Shown: positions 46,415-53,691, numbered from the stretch's first letter. The stretch is 64,000 bases of DNA from an uncultured Clostridia bacterium (GCA_947630325.1 CANRHB010000002.1:81002-145001); one strand, 5' to 3'. Translations and numbers: made by a program. The notes: generated by a model not told the origin, from the letters alone.

Positions 46415-46489
46415 CTCCTTTTTTCAGTATTTCCATGCTTTTTTGCTTGCCGTTTTGCTTACTGTTTTGCTTTCCTTTTTCACCTCCTT
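46369..46489. repeat. Two 52-bp direct repeats
   Basis: Copies at 46369-46420 and 46438-46489, 69 bp apart, share TTGCTTACTGTTTTGC and a CTCC-TT end that is an AAGGAG site on the minus strand. Each encodes a 19-codon ORF in the same register. Confidence 0.8.
46424..46483 (-). CDS. Putative 19-residue Lys-rich peptide, repeat copy 1
   Basis: GTG start inside a perfect AAAGGAGGTGA sequence; encodes MKKESKTVSKTASKKAWKY, clearly related to the ORF at 46355-46414. A start within its own ribosome site is unusual, so this may be a DNA repeat rather than a gene. Confidence 0.22.
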   Translation of the reverse strand: MKKESKTVSKTASKKAWKY

Positions 46490-46591
46490 TCAGTTGCTTT
46501 TACTTTCTTTTTCGCGTCCGTTTCCGCGCCTGTACGATTGCCTTTTGTAAAGTGAACTTGCTGTTTGCAGTTCTTTACGATCATTGTTCAT
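46490..46591 (-). CDS. Putative 33-residue basic peptide
   Basis: ATG at 46591; begins MNNDRKELQTASSLYKRQ and ends KESKSN. No ribosome site is seen, but it starts 7 nt after the stop of the preceding small ORF, so coupling is possible. An overlapping frame starting at 46584 (34 codons, starting MIVKNCKQQ) is an equal alternative. Confidence 0.22.
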   Translation of the reverse strand: MNNDRKELQTASSLYKRQSYRRGNGREKESKSN

Positions 46592-46598
46592 GATCGTT

Positions 46599-46685
46599 TT
46601 ACAAAGTCCATTGCGCTGTTCGCGCTCTTTCGGACAAGCGTCCCCTGTTCGGTTTACGGTCGCTTAATTGGTTGCCTTTCTTCAT
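46599..46685 (-). CDS. Putative 28-residue basic peptide
   Basis: ATG at 46685 preceded by GAGGGG; begins MKKGNQLSDRKPNRGRLSER. It is the first of a run of very small Lys/Arg-rich ORFs on the minus strand. No homology can be claimed. Confidence 0.28.
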   Translation of the reverse strand: MKKGNQLSDRKPNRGRLSERARTAQWTL

Positions 46686-46689
46686 ATCC

Positions 46690-46812
46690 CCTCACTTGGT
46701 AGGCAAGTAAGAGGGCTAAAAGTTGCCATATTTCAAGATTTTTTACGGAAAAATTTTCGCGTAATGCCCCCCCCTCACTTGGTAGGCAAATAGGAGGGAC
46801 AAAAGTTAGCCA
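46690..46812. repeat. Pair of 40-bp direct repeats
   Basis: CCTCACTTGGTAGGCAAGTA (from 46690) and CCTCACTTGGTAGGCAAATA (from 46773), each continuing to AAAAGTT(A)GCCAT, 83 bp apart. They could be recombinase or regulator sites. Confidence 0.75.
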
Positions 46813-46861
46813 TTCTTCAAAAAATTTTTGCTTTTTTTGCGGCACTGTTCTCGGTGTATAC

Positions 46862-46893
46862 GGAAAGCCCGCGGCAAATTGCCGCGGGCCTTC
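46862..46893 (-). terminator. Terminator downstream of the Phd gene
   Basis: Stem GCCCGCGGCAA/TTGCCGCGGGC (46867-46877 with 46879-46889) with TTTCC after it on the minus strand. Confidence 0.7.
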
Positions 46894-46970
46894 CCAATGA
46901 AAATTCAGTATTCTATTGCTTGTTCAAAGGTAATTTCGTCAAGTTCATGCGGGTGAGGCGAAACCCGTAC

Positions 46971-47228
46971 TTACTTTGCATATTTCGACCTCAGCTGTGC
47001 CATTGTTGCGGGACCGTCCAAGAGCTCGCCACTGTCTGCCTGCGCCTTGCCCGCCATGATCTTGTTGTACATCTCCGCCTGCGCAAGACGCTGTTCATAC
47101 GTCGCCATGCTCATAACGACCATGTCCCCGTACCCGTTTTTGGTGACGAAGATCGGCTCGTTCGTCGCGTTGCACATCTCGGAAATTTTCGTCGTGTCCC
47201 TCAAATCCCGAATCGGAATGATCTGCAT
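46971..47228 (-). CDS. Phd/YefM-family antitoxin, no toxin partner seen
   Basis: An 85-residue protein: PIRDLRDTTKISEMCNATNE, PIFVTKNGYGDMVVMSMATY, then EQRLAQAEMYNKIMAGKAQ. This is the Phd/YefM fold that binds its own operator and neutralises a RelE/Doc-type toxin. No toxin ORF follows before the terminator at 46890 or precedes it. After the stop the same frame stays open for another 21 codons (RVSPHPHELDEITF...), so a longer ancestral tail may have been cut by a nonsense change. Ten consecutive G lie between the ribosome site and the ATG. Confidence 0.88.
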   Translation of the reverse strand: MQIIPIRDLRDTTKISEMCNATNEPIFVTKNGYGDMVVMSMATYEQRLAQAEMYNKIMAGKAQADSGELLDGPATMAQLRSKYAK

Positions 47229-47230
47229 AA

Positions 47231-47290
47231 CCCCCCCCCCTCCAATCTATACTATACCACGATTATAGCATAATTATGCTTCATTGTCAA
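47231..47290 (-). promoter_or_regulatory. Phd promoter with palindromic operator and poly-G tract
   Basis: TTGACA (47285-47290), 17 nt, TATAAT (47262-47267). The spacer contains the perfect palindrome GCATAATTATGC (47268-47279), a likely Phd operator. A G10 run (47231-47240) sits between GGA and the ATG. Confidence 0.85.
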
Positions 47291-47307
47291 GGGTTTCAAA
47301 CAGAAAA

Positions 47308-49797
47308 TCATGCCGTTTCGTCGTAAATATCCGTGCGGAGGGAGGAAGTGTCGTAGCCGCCGACCTTCATTTCGGAAGCGTGGCGGTTGATGCCCGTATA
47401 GGAGAGCGAACTATCCTCATAGCGTTTGAATTTGAACACGGCGTCGTTCATGAGCGGCGCGTTGAACACGTTCAAGCTGACGAGAAGTTCAAAATCTTTC
47501 ACGTCCAAACCCGTCACGCGCTTAAAAAGCCCCGGCTCCAACTGCGTAATGACTTCTTTTAGCGTCTGTTCGCGGTAGTCGGTGAGGTACATGAACACGG
47601 GAACGCGGGTCGCAAACTTGATGAGTTTTTGTTGAATTTCCTTGCGCTTGCTCTTATATTCCTTTTCGTCCTCGGAGAGTTCCTTTTTCTCCGCTTTGGA
47701 AAGTTCGCGTTCGCTTGCCGTCTCCTTTGCCTTTTTGATTTTTTCGGACTTATTGATGATCGTCTCCAAGTCCTCGTTGAGGGAGCGGAACCCCTCGATA
47801 CGGCGCAAAGCCTCCATTGCCTGCGGGTTGTTCATGAGCCGCTCCAAAGTGGCGTTGTCCACGTTGACGAGGAGCGCCGATTCCCACCGCCGCGCAAGGA
47901 GGGTCGCCGTCGTGCCGCTCGTTGCGATGTCGAGAATGCCCGCCGCATCGATCTGTTTCATGCTGCTTCCGTCGTAGGCGAGAACGGGCAGAAACTTGAT
48001 GAACTCGGCAACTTTCTTTTCGGGATTTACTTCGTCCACGTTGAGGCGGCAAGCGTAGTCGGAAATTTGCCGCAACGCTCGGTCGGGTGCAAAGTCGAAC
48101 ACATAGCATTCGCGTTTCAAAATTTCCTCGGCGTTGGGGTCGAGGCCCGTGGGATTTTTGACCGTCCACGGCGACTGCACGCGGAAAGCGGCTTGGAAGT
48201 AGGTTTCGGGGCTCGTGAGGTTGCGGAGCATAAAGATGCCCGTCCACGGCTTGACCGTGACCCCCGTGGTGAGTTTTCCGCAGGTGAGCGTAATGGACTT
48301 GCTTTCGAGCGGCTCCTCCATGGCGGCCTTTACGGGCGGGAGAGCGGCAAGACCTATCCCCGCGTCCGCGCCCGCACAGACGACGACATGATAGTCATGA
48401 TAGAAAGTGTTGCGCTTTTCTGCGAGCAAATTCCGCATGGCGTGGCAGGCGGCGACGCTCGGCAAGAACCACACGGTGTGCAGAAGAATGTTTTGCAATC
48501 TTCCCGAGGAGAACGGAAGCGGCGGTTTCTTCGCGCCGAGGCGCAAATTGTCGATACTCGTCTCCAAATAGGCGCCGCGAATGAGGTCGAGCCACTTTTG
48601 CACCTCGTCCTCATATTTGAAGCGCGCAAACTCGCCCACGCCCTCGGCGGAGAAAAACACGTTGAGATCAAACTCATCGTATTCGCCCATGGCGGCGATC
48701 TCCTTGATACTGTCGGGCAGTTGATAGGTCATGAGCACCATGCGGGGCAGGGCTTCGTAAGGGTTGCGCCCGCGCGTTTCGTCCCAATTCAGTTTTTCGC
48801 GCTGTTCATCCGAATAGGTCCAGTTGTAAATTTGCTCCTCGATAAACTCTCCCGCCGCGATCGCACGGAAGGGCGTGCCCGATAAATACAGGTACGAGCG
48901 CGTGGAAATGGGCATGTAGTCCTCGTTGAAGTAGTCCATGCCACCGCTCTCGGCGCGTTTTTCCCTGTCGTCCTCGGCCTCGAAGAGTTCCTTCGCCTTC
49001 TCGCGCCATGCGCCGTAGTGATACTCGTCAAAGACGACCATGTCCCACAGCACATTGTGCGCCCAAACGTTGTTGAGTTTAATTCCGCCCGCCGCATTCT
49101 TCCCCAAAAAGTCCTGGAAAGAGGCAAAGCAGACAAACGGTTTGGTTTTATCTGCTTGCTCATAGGTCAGCCCGTCGTGGGAGAGAAACTGCCAGCCCGC
49201 AAAATCGACATGGCTTAAAAGGTCCTCCTGCCACGCGCTCTGCACGGCGGGTTTGAAGGTGAGCACGAGAATTTTGGTGAAGTTCATGCGCTTGGCGAGT
49301 TCATAGGTCGCAAAGGTCTTGCCGAAACGCATTTTGCAGTTCCAGAGGAAATGCGGCGGTTTGCCGCCCTCCATGTATTCGGAAAAATAAGCCGCCGTGC
49401 GGGAGACCGCCTCCTCCTGTTCGGGGCGCATTTTGAAATCGAGATGACGGTTTTCCTGCACTTCCGTGCCGCGTTTGAGGGAGAGAATGGCGGACTCCAC
49501 GTCCTTCACGCCGCATTTGAACCATTCGCCGCCGGGACTTGAAAACCCGCGCGCCCGCAACAGACGGTGCACGTCGTGATCGGTAAACGCCGACCCGTCT
49601 GCCAACATGGCAGAAACTTCCAGTTCGATCTTGTAAGACCGTTCAGGAAGCTCCACGGGATACTGTTCGGCGACGCGCTCTTGTACGCTCCTTGTGGTAT
49701 ATCCGATTTTGAGCATATTCGGAAACCGACTATCGCTGTAAGCGTAAATTTTGGGTTGCGTTGAACGATTTCTTATAGGAAAGAAGTCATCAGACAT
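47308..49797 (-). CDS. GIY-YIG/T5orf172-type domain fused to SF2 helicase (restriction-like)
   Basis: An 829-residue protein. Residues about 16-100 match a GIY-YIG-like T5orf172/MUG113 domain: KIYAYSDSRFPNMLKIGYTT, R41 and the E91-W-F box GGEWFKC. An SF2 helicase follows: motif I NCKMRFGKT (159-161 GKT), motif II DEYH (257-260), motif III YLSGTPFRA, and motif VI QAAFRVQSPW. A Lys/Glu-rich coiled coil (KKAKETASERELSKAEKKEL) precedes the C-terminal region. This suggests an ATP-dependent DNA translocase-nuclease, the restriction-type subunit for the two methylase genes upstream on the same strand. The ATG at 49797 has GGTGG upstream; a GTG four codons earlier is possible. The target is unknown. 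Confidence 0.85.
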   Translation of the reverse strand: MSDDFFPIRNRSTQPKIYAYSDSRFPNMLKIGYTTRSVQERVAEQYPVELPERSYKIELEVSAMLADGSAFTDHDVHRLLRARGFSSPGGEWFKCGVKDVESAILSLKRGTEVQENRHLDFKMRPEQEEAVSRTAAYFSEYMEGGKPPHFLWNCKMRFGKTFATYELAKRMNFTKILVLTFKPAVQSAWQEDLLSHVDFAGWQFLSHDGLTYEQADKTKPFVCFASFQDFLGKNAAGGIKLNNVWAHNVLWDMVVFDEYHYGAWREKAKELFEAEDDREKRAESGGMDYFNEDYMPISTRSYLYLSGTPFRAIAAGEFIEEQIYNWTYSDEQREKLNWDETRGRNPYEALPRMVLMTYQLPDSIKEIAAMGEYDEFDLNVFFSAEGVGEFARFKYEDEVQKWLDLIRGAYLETSIDNLRLGAKKPPLPFSSGRLQNILLHTVWFLPSVAACHAMRNLLAEKRNTFYHDYHVVVCAGADAGIGLAALPPVKAAMEEPLESKSITLTCGKLTTGVTVKPWTGIFMLRNLTSPETYFQAAFRVQSPWTVKNPTGLDPNAEEILKRECYVFDFAPDRALRQISDYACRLNVDEVNPEKKVAEFIKFLPVLAYDGSSMKQIDAAGILDIATSGTTATLLARRWESALLVNVDNATLERLMNNPQAMEALRRIEGFRSLNEDLETIINKSEKIKKAKETASERELSKAEKKELSEDEKEYKSKRKEIQQKLIKFATRVPVFMYLTDYREQTLKEVITQLEPGLFKRVTGLDVKDFELLVSLNVFNAPLMNDAVFKFKRYEDSSLSYTGINRHASEMKVGGYDTSSLRTDIYDETA

Positions 49798-49802
49798 AGA
49801 TT

Positions 49803-49973
49803 TTACCACCGTTGAAAGGCGTTTGCAAAAGTTTGACTTTTATCAATAGCAGAAAGACATTCAACAAAATTGTGCAAATAAGCATTCACATAAGAATACC
49901 TTGGCGTAAGGCAATCAACAATACAAAGTGCACATTGTTTCTTTGTTTCGTCTAATAATAATTGATAGATCAT
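49803..49973 (-). CDS. Small protein of unknown function (56 aa)
   Basis: ATG at 49973 has a strong GGAGG site 6 nt upstream. The product begins MIYQLLLDETKKQCALCIVD and carries four Cys (CALC, DC, EC). It lies 21 bp after the 138-residue gene and ends 5 bp before the helicase start, so it belongs to the same operon. AT content is higher than in the core genome. No family is recognised. Confidence 0.65.
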   Translation of the reverse strand: MIYQLLLDETKKQCALCIVDCLTPRYSYVNAYLHNFVECLSAIDKSQTFANAFQRW

Positions 49974-49994
49974 ACATTTCCTCCTTATTGAAAT

Positions 49995-50411
49995 TTAATA
50001 TCTAGGTTTTTTTAGTAGCTTGACTTTGGGTACTTTTGGGACAGATATTTCAAAGCTCAATTCATTGGATTTTTTGATTTGGTTGTCTTTCCCGATATTG
50101 CCATTATTCTTGAATGTTTTGATGTAAATATTTACAGCTTGCTGACTCGTTGCTTGCGGCTCAGTCTTATTCAAGAGAATACCTTCGAGTGCACCTTTTA
50201 GCATTTTTAAGTGTATGACATAATCACTTTGGGCAGTTCTGGCAAAACATATATTGTCACAAATATGTGGATAAAGTTGCTCATATTTTGCTTTCATGGA
50301 ATAAAAAACAGACTGAGTTTCTTTGGGTATTAACATGTTTCTTTCACAAATTTCAATATCGTTTTTAATTTCGGCTTGTAATTCTGGGGTAAATTTGCTT
50401 TTTTGTTTCAT
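49995..50411 (-). CDS. Hypothetical protein (138 aa) in the methylase-helicase operon
   Basis: ATG at 50411 with AAAGGAG 7 nt upstream; begins MKQKSKFTPELQAEIKNDIE. The first about 95 residues look helical, with several Cys and a KMLKGALEGILLN helix. The C-terminal 40 residues are basic (VPKVPKVKLLKKPRY). It has no enzyme motif. Position between the methylase and helicase suggests a specificity, adaptor or toxin-like role, but this is inference. The region is AT-rich compared with the chromosome. Confidence 0.7.
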   Translation of the reverse strand: MKQKSKFTPELQAEIKNDIEICERNMLIPKETQSVFYSMKAKYEQLYPHICDNICFARTAQSDYVIHLKMLKGALEGILLNKTEPQATSQQAVNIYIKTFKNNGNIGKDNQIKKSNELSFEISVPKVPKVKLLKKPRY

Positions 50412-50529
50412 CAAGAATCTCCTTTGCCACATTAGTCGTAGCGAATCATTATTTTTTTCTATTATTACAATACCCGCTTGCAAAGCGCGCTAAACATCTT
50501 TTATGAAAAAATCTTGTATATTTACAAAA
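50412..50529. other. AT-rich gap inside the methylase-helicase operon
   Basis: 118 bp without a recognisable gene or terminator. Transcription from the methylase genes may continue through it. Confidence 0.4.
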
Positions 50530-52017
50530 TTATTCTGAAACGCGAACCATGCTTTCTACAAAAGCAATTTCTTCATCGGTCAAACCGTATTTTGCATATA
50601 ACTCCTCGTCCGTCCATGACTTGGAAAAGTCTTGCATGGGGACAAAAGAATAAACATTTTTTGCCGCATTTTGCGTATTCTTTTTTTGCAAAACCAAAAA
50701 ACGGAAAAACTTCGTTTTGATATATGTAATGATATTTTCCGCAATTTGTTTGTCTGCTGTTGCGCCAATCATTAAATATGTTTCCGAACAAATAGTATTC
50801 GGCTCTCCTAAAAACGGCTTTCCCAACACCAAATAAGGGAAATCCCCGCGCTCCCCATACGCTTTTGCAATAAAAACCTTATAAAGCGATATGGCTTCTT
50901 TTCCCGTGTAAATATTTATCTTTTCCAAATAGCCGTTTTTGGGATAAGCATAAACATATACCGTGTCGGGATTGCCGTATTTCGACAAAGATATAGACGA
51001 ATCTAAACCAAAAGGCTTTCTTGAACTGACAATTTCATCAAAAGGTTTTTCATGTAACACATTGATTTTTCTGATGATTTCAACTGCTTCATTAAAGCGT
51101 ATAAATGTATTTTCATTTTCTTCAAGTAAATATCTCTCTTTTACTGTTTCGGTATTTGCCCGTGTAGAAACCACTTGACACTTCCCCGCGTGATCTCTAT
51201 CCCATAAAAAATAGCATACTCCGCCCGAAAGGTCCACACCGGGGAAACACAGGGTGGAATCAAAATAATCATGCAAAACCCGAATGTGCGTATCGTGTAA
51301 CATTGTATCACGGAAATCATCAAGCCCTTTTCCTCCCGTAAACCAACGAGACGGAATAATCATCGTAAGATAGCGGGGCTGTAATTTCATAGCCTTTTCC
51401 ACAAATAATTGATAAATAGGCACGGCACTTGAACCCGTCCCGCCGCCGTCGGAGAGTTGATAGGGCGGGTTGCCGATGATCACATCAAACTGCATCTTGA
51501 AAACCTCCTCGCCGTGAATAAACGTGTACGCATGGCTTTCGAGCGCCTCGTCGCGGTCATACTTTGCCCGACTTGCTCCGCAAAATGTACACTGCCCGTC
51601 CTTCCATGTGTGCTTTGTCCGCAAAAATTTGATATTGCCCTCTTCATCTTGGAACTTTGTGCACACCGAATATCTGCCGTTTGCCGTCTTACTGCAATAC
51701 ACGCTCCGCCGCGACAACAGCCCCGTCAGCTCCGTGATCGCAATTCCGAAGAGCTGTTTGGTGAAGATGTGGTCGATGCGCTCCTGCTCGTCGGGGATCT
51801 GTTCCTTCAATCCCGTCATCAGCCGCTTTGCGATCTCCCGCAAAAATACGCCCGATTTTGCGCAAGGGTCCAAAAATCTTGTCTCTTTGCTCTCAAACAG
51901 CGTTTGGGGCAAGAGATCGAGCATCGCGTTTGCCAAGCTCGGCGGCGTGAACACTTCGTCGTTCGAGAGGTTGGCAAGGCAAGAGAGGACGTCGGGGTTA
52001 TGTATGGCTTTTATCAT
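50530..52017 (-). CDS. Eco57I-type N6-adenine DNA methyltransferase
   Basis: A 495-residue methylase. The region around residue 45 resembles motif I in altered form (FLDPCAKSGVFLREIAKRL, where CGTG-type glycines are partly lost). The catalytic motif IV is intact: FDVIIGNPPYQLSDGGG. Further on, TMIIPSRWFTGGKGLDDFR and LSGGVCYFLWDRD are typical of the Eco57I/type ISP methylase class. A CxxC (CTFCGAS) suggests bound zinc. The C-terminal part may be the target-recognition region and is more AT-rich. The ATG at 52017 has TTGGAG upstream and overlaps the end of the preceding methylase gene by 20 nt in another frame, indicating coupled translation. Confidence 0.88.
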   Translation of the reverse strand: MIKAIHNPDVLSCLANLSNDEVFTPPSLANAMLDLLPQTLFESKETRFLDPCAKSGVFLREIAKRLMTGLKEQIPDEQERIDHIFTKQLFGIAITELTGLLSRRSVYCSKTANGRYSVCTKFQDEEGNIKFLRTKHTWKDGQCTFCGASRAKYDRDEALESHAYTFIHGEEVFKMQFDVIIGNPPYQLSDGGGTGSSAVPIYQLFVEKAMKLQPRYLTMIIPSRWFTGGKGLDDFRDTMLHDTHIRVLHDYFDSTLCFPGVDLSGGVCYFLWDRDHAGKCQVVSTRANTETVKERYLLEENENTFIRFNEAVEIIRKINVLHEKPFDEIVSSRKPFGLDSSISLSKYGNPDTVYVYAYPKNGYLEKINIYTGKEAISLYKVFIAKAYGERGDFPYLVLGKPFLGEPNTICSETYLMIGATADKQIAENIITYIKTKFFRFLVLQKKNTQNAAKNVYSFVPMQDFSKSWTDEELYAKYGLTDEEIAFVESMVRVSE

Positions 52018-52681
52018 AGGTTGCGATCTCCAAATAGTGCACGGCGGGGAACCTCCCCACCTCTTTGGGCAATTTTTCTTCGGGCGATAAGTCAAAGAGC
52101 GTATTTTGTTTGCCGCCCCCTCGGCTCTGCTCGGGGTGACAGGATAACAGGCTGTTCATCGTGAAATCCCGCCGCTGGACTTTGCTCCCGCTCACAAAGG
52201 ACCACTCCGAAAAGACGATCGGCTCTCCCGCGCTTGTGAGCAAAGTGAGCGCGTCGCCGCAGATGATGTTCTTCTCCAACAGAAACCGAATGCTTTTGAG
52301 ATAGCGCTCGGACGTCTTTTTGAACTGCGCCCGATAGCGGGAGAGGAAGTAATCAAAGAGCCGTGCGCGGCACTCTGCGGCATTGTCGGGCAAGAGTTCC
52401 ACGCCGTAAATGCTCGAAACGGCGAGAAAGGCGCGCGTCTCCCATTCGTACTGCACCTTGCGGTAGACAGCATCCACAACGTTTAGCTTTCTCTCCAAAA
52501 TTTTGATGAGGAAATTGCCCGTCCCGCAGGCAGGCTCCAAAAAGCGGCTCTCAATGCGTTCGCACTCGTTTTTTACAAGGTCGAGCATGGCGTTCACTTC
52601 CCGTTCGGCAGTGAACACCTCCCCATGCGCCCGCACCCGCTCCTTCGATTTGGTTTGTTTTGGCTGTTCAATACTATGCAT
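51998..52681 (-). CDS. DNA methyltransferase-like subunit with SAM motif but no NPPY
   Basis: A 227-residue protein. The N-terminal HGEVFTAEREVNAMLDLV and motif I FLEPACGTGNFLIKILERKL show a SAM-binding methylase fold, and IYGVELLPDNAAECRARLFD is motif II. ICGDALTL and PIVFSEWSFV follow, but there is no NPPY catalytic tetrapeptide. It is probably the first part of a split methylase completed by the next gene. Around residues 180-190 the sequence CHPEQSRGGG is the translation of a dispersed intergenic repeat, so the C-terminal region has been altered by a repeat insertion that kept the frame open. Its start is close to a -10 box. Confidence 0.82.
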   Translation of the reverse strand: MHSIEQPKQTKSKERVRAHGEVFTAEREVNAMLDLVKNECERIESRFLEPACGTGNFLIKILERKLNVVDAVYRKVQYEWETRAFLAVSSIYGVELLPDNAAECRARLFDYFLSRYRAQFKKTSERYLKSIRFLLEKNIICGDALTLLTSAGEPIVFSEWSFVSGSKVQRRDFTMNSLLSCHPEQSRGGGKQNTLFDLSPEEKLPKEVGRFPAVHYLEIATYDKSHT

Positions 52682-52691
52682 TTACATAGTA
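52678..52691. promoter_or_regulatory. Operator-like site 1 (GCATTTACATAGTA)
   Basis: Covers the start of the methylase gene and lies next to its -10. It matches the site at 52745-52758 in 13 of 14 positions. It is the probable target of the divergent XRE protein. Confidence 0.6.
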
Positions 52692-52720
52692 ATTATATCG
52701 TAATTGCGATGAAAAGTCAA
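52692..52720 (-). promoter_or_regulatory. Promoter of the methylase-helicase operon
   Basis: TTGACT (52715-52720), 17 nt, TATAAT (52692-52697). The first methylase ATG is 10 nt past the -10, so the leader is at most 3-4 nt. Confidence 0.82.
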
Positions 52721-52744
52721 TTCATTTGCTAACTAAAAGCATTC

Positions 52745-52762
52745 GCATTTGCATAGTATAAT
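52745..52762 (+). promoter_or_regulatory. Operator-like site 2 and -10 box of the XRE gene
   Basis: GCATTTGCATAGTA (52745-52758) overlaps TATAAT (52757-52762), so the regulator would repress its own promoter. The ATG follows the -10 after exactly 6 nt. Confidence 0.65.
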
Positions 52763-52768
52763 GTTGAC

Positions 52769-53068
52769 ATGGATATTTTATCTAAAATTCGTGTGTTGCA
52801 AGGTGAGCGGAATTGGACAGACTATAAGCTCGCATTGGAGGCCGATCTTCCGCAAGCGACACTCGCTACAATGTTTCAGCGCGGAACGCCGCCCAAAGTG
52901 GACACCCTGCAATGTATTTGCAATGCATTCGGGCTGACCCTCGCCCAATTTTTTTTGGAAGATGAATCGGTGGAAGTGTTGAGCGAATCCGAAAGGGAAA
53001 TGCTTGCCGCTTTCCGCAAACTTTCCCCTAAGCAACAACAATCGCTCATCGCCGTTTTTAAGGAATAA
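52769..53068 (+). CDS. XRE family control protein, divergent from the methylase operon
   Basis: A 99-residue protein with an N-terminal Cro/CI-type HTH: IRVLQGERNWTDYKLALEAD, LPQATLATMFQRGTPPKVDT, LQCICNAFGLTLAQFFLED. A helical C-terminal tail follows (LSESEREMLAAFRKLSPKQQ), as in many mobile-element regulators. It probably acts like a restriction-modification C-protein or element repressor, binding the two GCATTTRCATAGTA sites in the 87-bp divergent region. It is predicted leaderless: TATAAT ends 6 nt before the ATG and no Shine-Dalgarno sequence is present. Confidence 0.9.
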   Translation: MDILSKIRVLQGERNWTDYKLALEADLPQATLATMFQRGTPPKVDTLQCICNAFGLTLAQFFLEDESVEVLSESEREMLAAFRKLSPKQQQSLIAVFKE

Positions 53069-53078
53069 GAAATTTTAG

Positions 53079-53117
53079 AAAAGCAGCTTTTGCGTTTTAC
53101 GCGAAAGCTGCTTTTAT
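53079..53117 (+). terminator. Terminator of the XRE gene
   Basis: Stem AAAAGCAGCTTT/AAAGCTGCTTTT with a TGCGTTTTACGCG loop region, 11 bp after the stop. Confidence 0.88.
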
Positions 53118-53691
53118 TTAACACCCTGTTAGTGAAGATTATGGATAACAGTCCAAGTCCTATCTTTTTTGTCATTTCGACCCGCTGTTTTCAATATGTC
53201 ATTTCGACCGAAGCCGCAGGCGGAGTGGAGAAATCTCACATTGTTAAATAAGGTAAAGATTTCTCGACTTCGCTCGAAATGACATTTGGGAACTAAGGTA
53301 AAGATTTCTACTTCGTCGCAAGCTCCTCGTGCCGCGCTTAGAGAATCAGAACTGCGCGCGGGGCGACTTCGCTCGAAATGACGTGATTTAGGAACTAAGG
53401 TAAAGATTTCTACTTCGTCGCAAGTTCCTCGTGCCGCGCTTAGAGAATCAGAACTGCGCGCGGGGCGACTTCGCTCGAAATGACATTTTGGGACAGTGCC
53501 CACCCCCTTAGTCCCCCTCCCGAGGAGGGGATTGCGCTCTACCTTGTAGGGAAAATACCCGCAAAGCCGGGGAAAGGGTTCTTTGAAAACCCCTCAGTCG
53601 CGCGAGACGCGACAGCTCCCCTATAAGGGGCGCCAAGATAATAAGGTGCCCCCTTCCCTACCCTTCCCCAACAAGTTGGGGGGGGGCTTTC
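53118..53691. repeat. Intergenic cluster of dispersed repeats with a 102-bp tandem duplication
   Basis: No gene is seen. A complete ATTTCGA palindromic element lies at about 53196-53284. Tandem copies at 53291-53392 and 53393-53484 share AACTAAGGTAAAGATTTC and GCGCGGGGCGACTTCGCTCG. C-rich and GCGACAG/GGGGCGCC blocks follow (about 53500-53640), then a CCTTCCCTACCC block to 53690. It may mark the right-hand limit of the island, but no second tRNA-Pro fragment is visible. Confidence 0.75.

Noticed and set aside
46654-46845. 63-codon minus-strand frame over the 40-bp direct repeats
   Set aside because: No ribosome site, and the two repeat copies are read in different frames, so the DNA repeat rather than a protein seems conserved.
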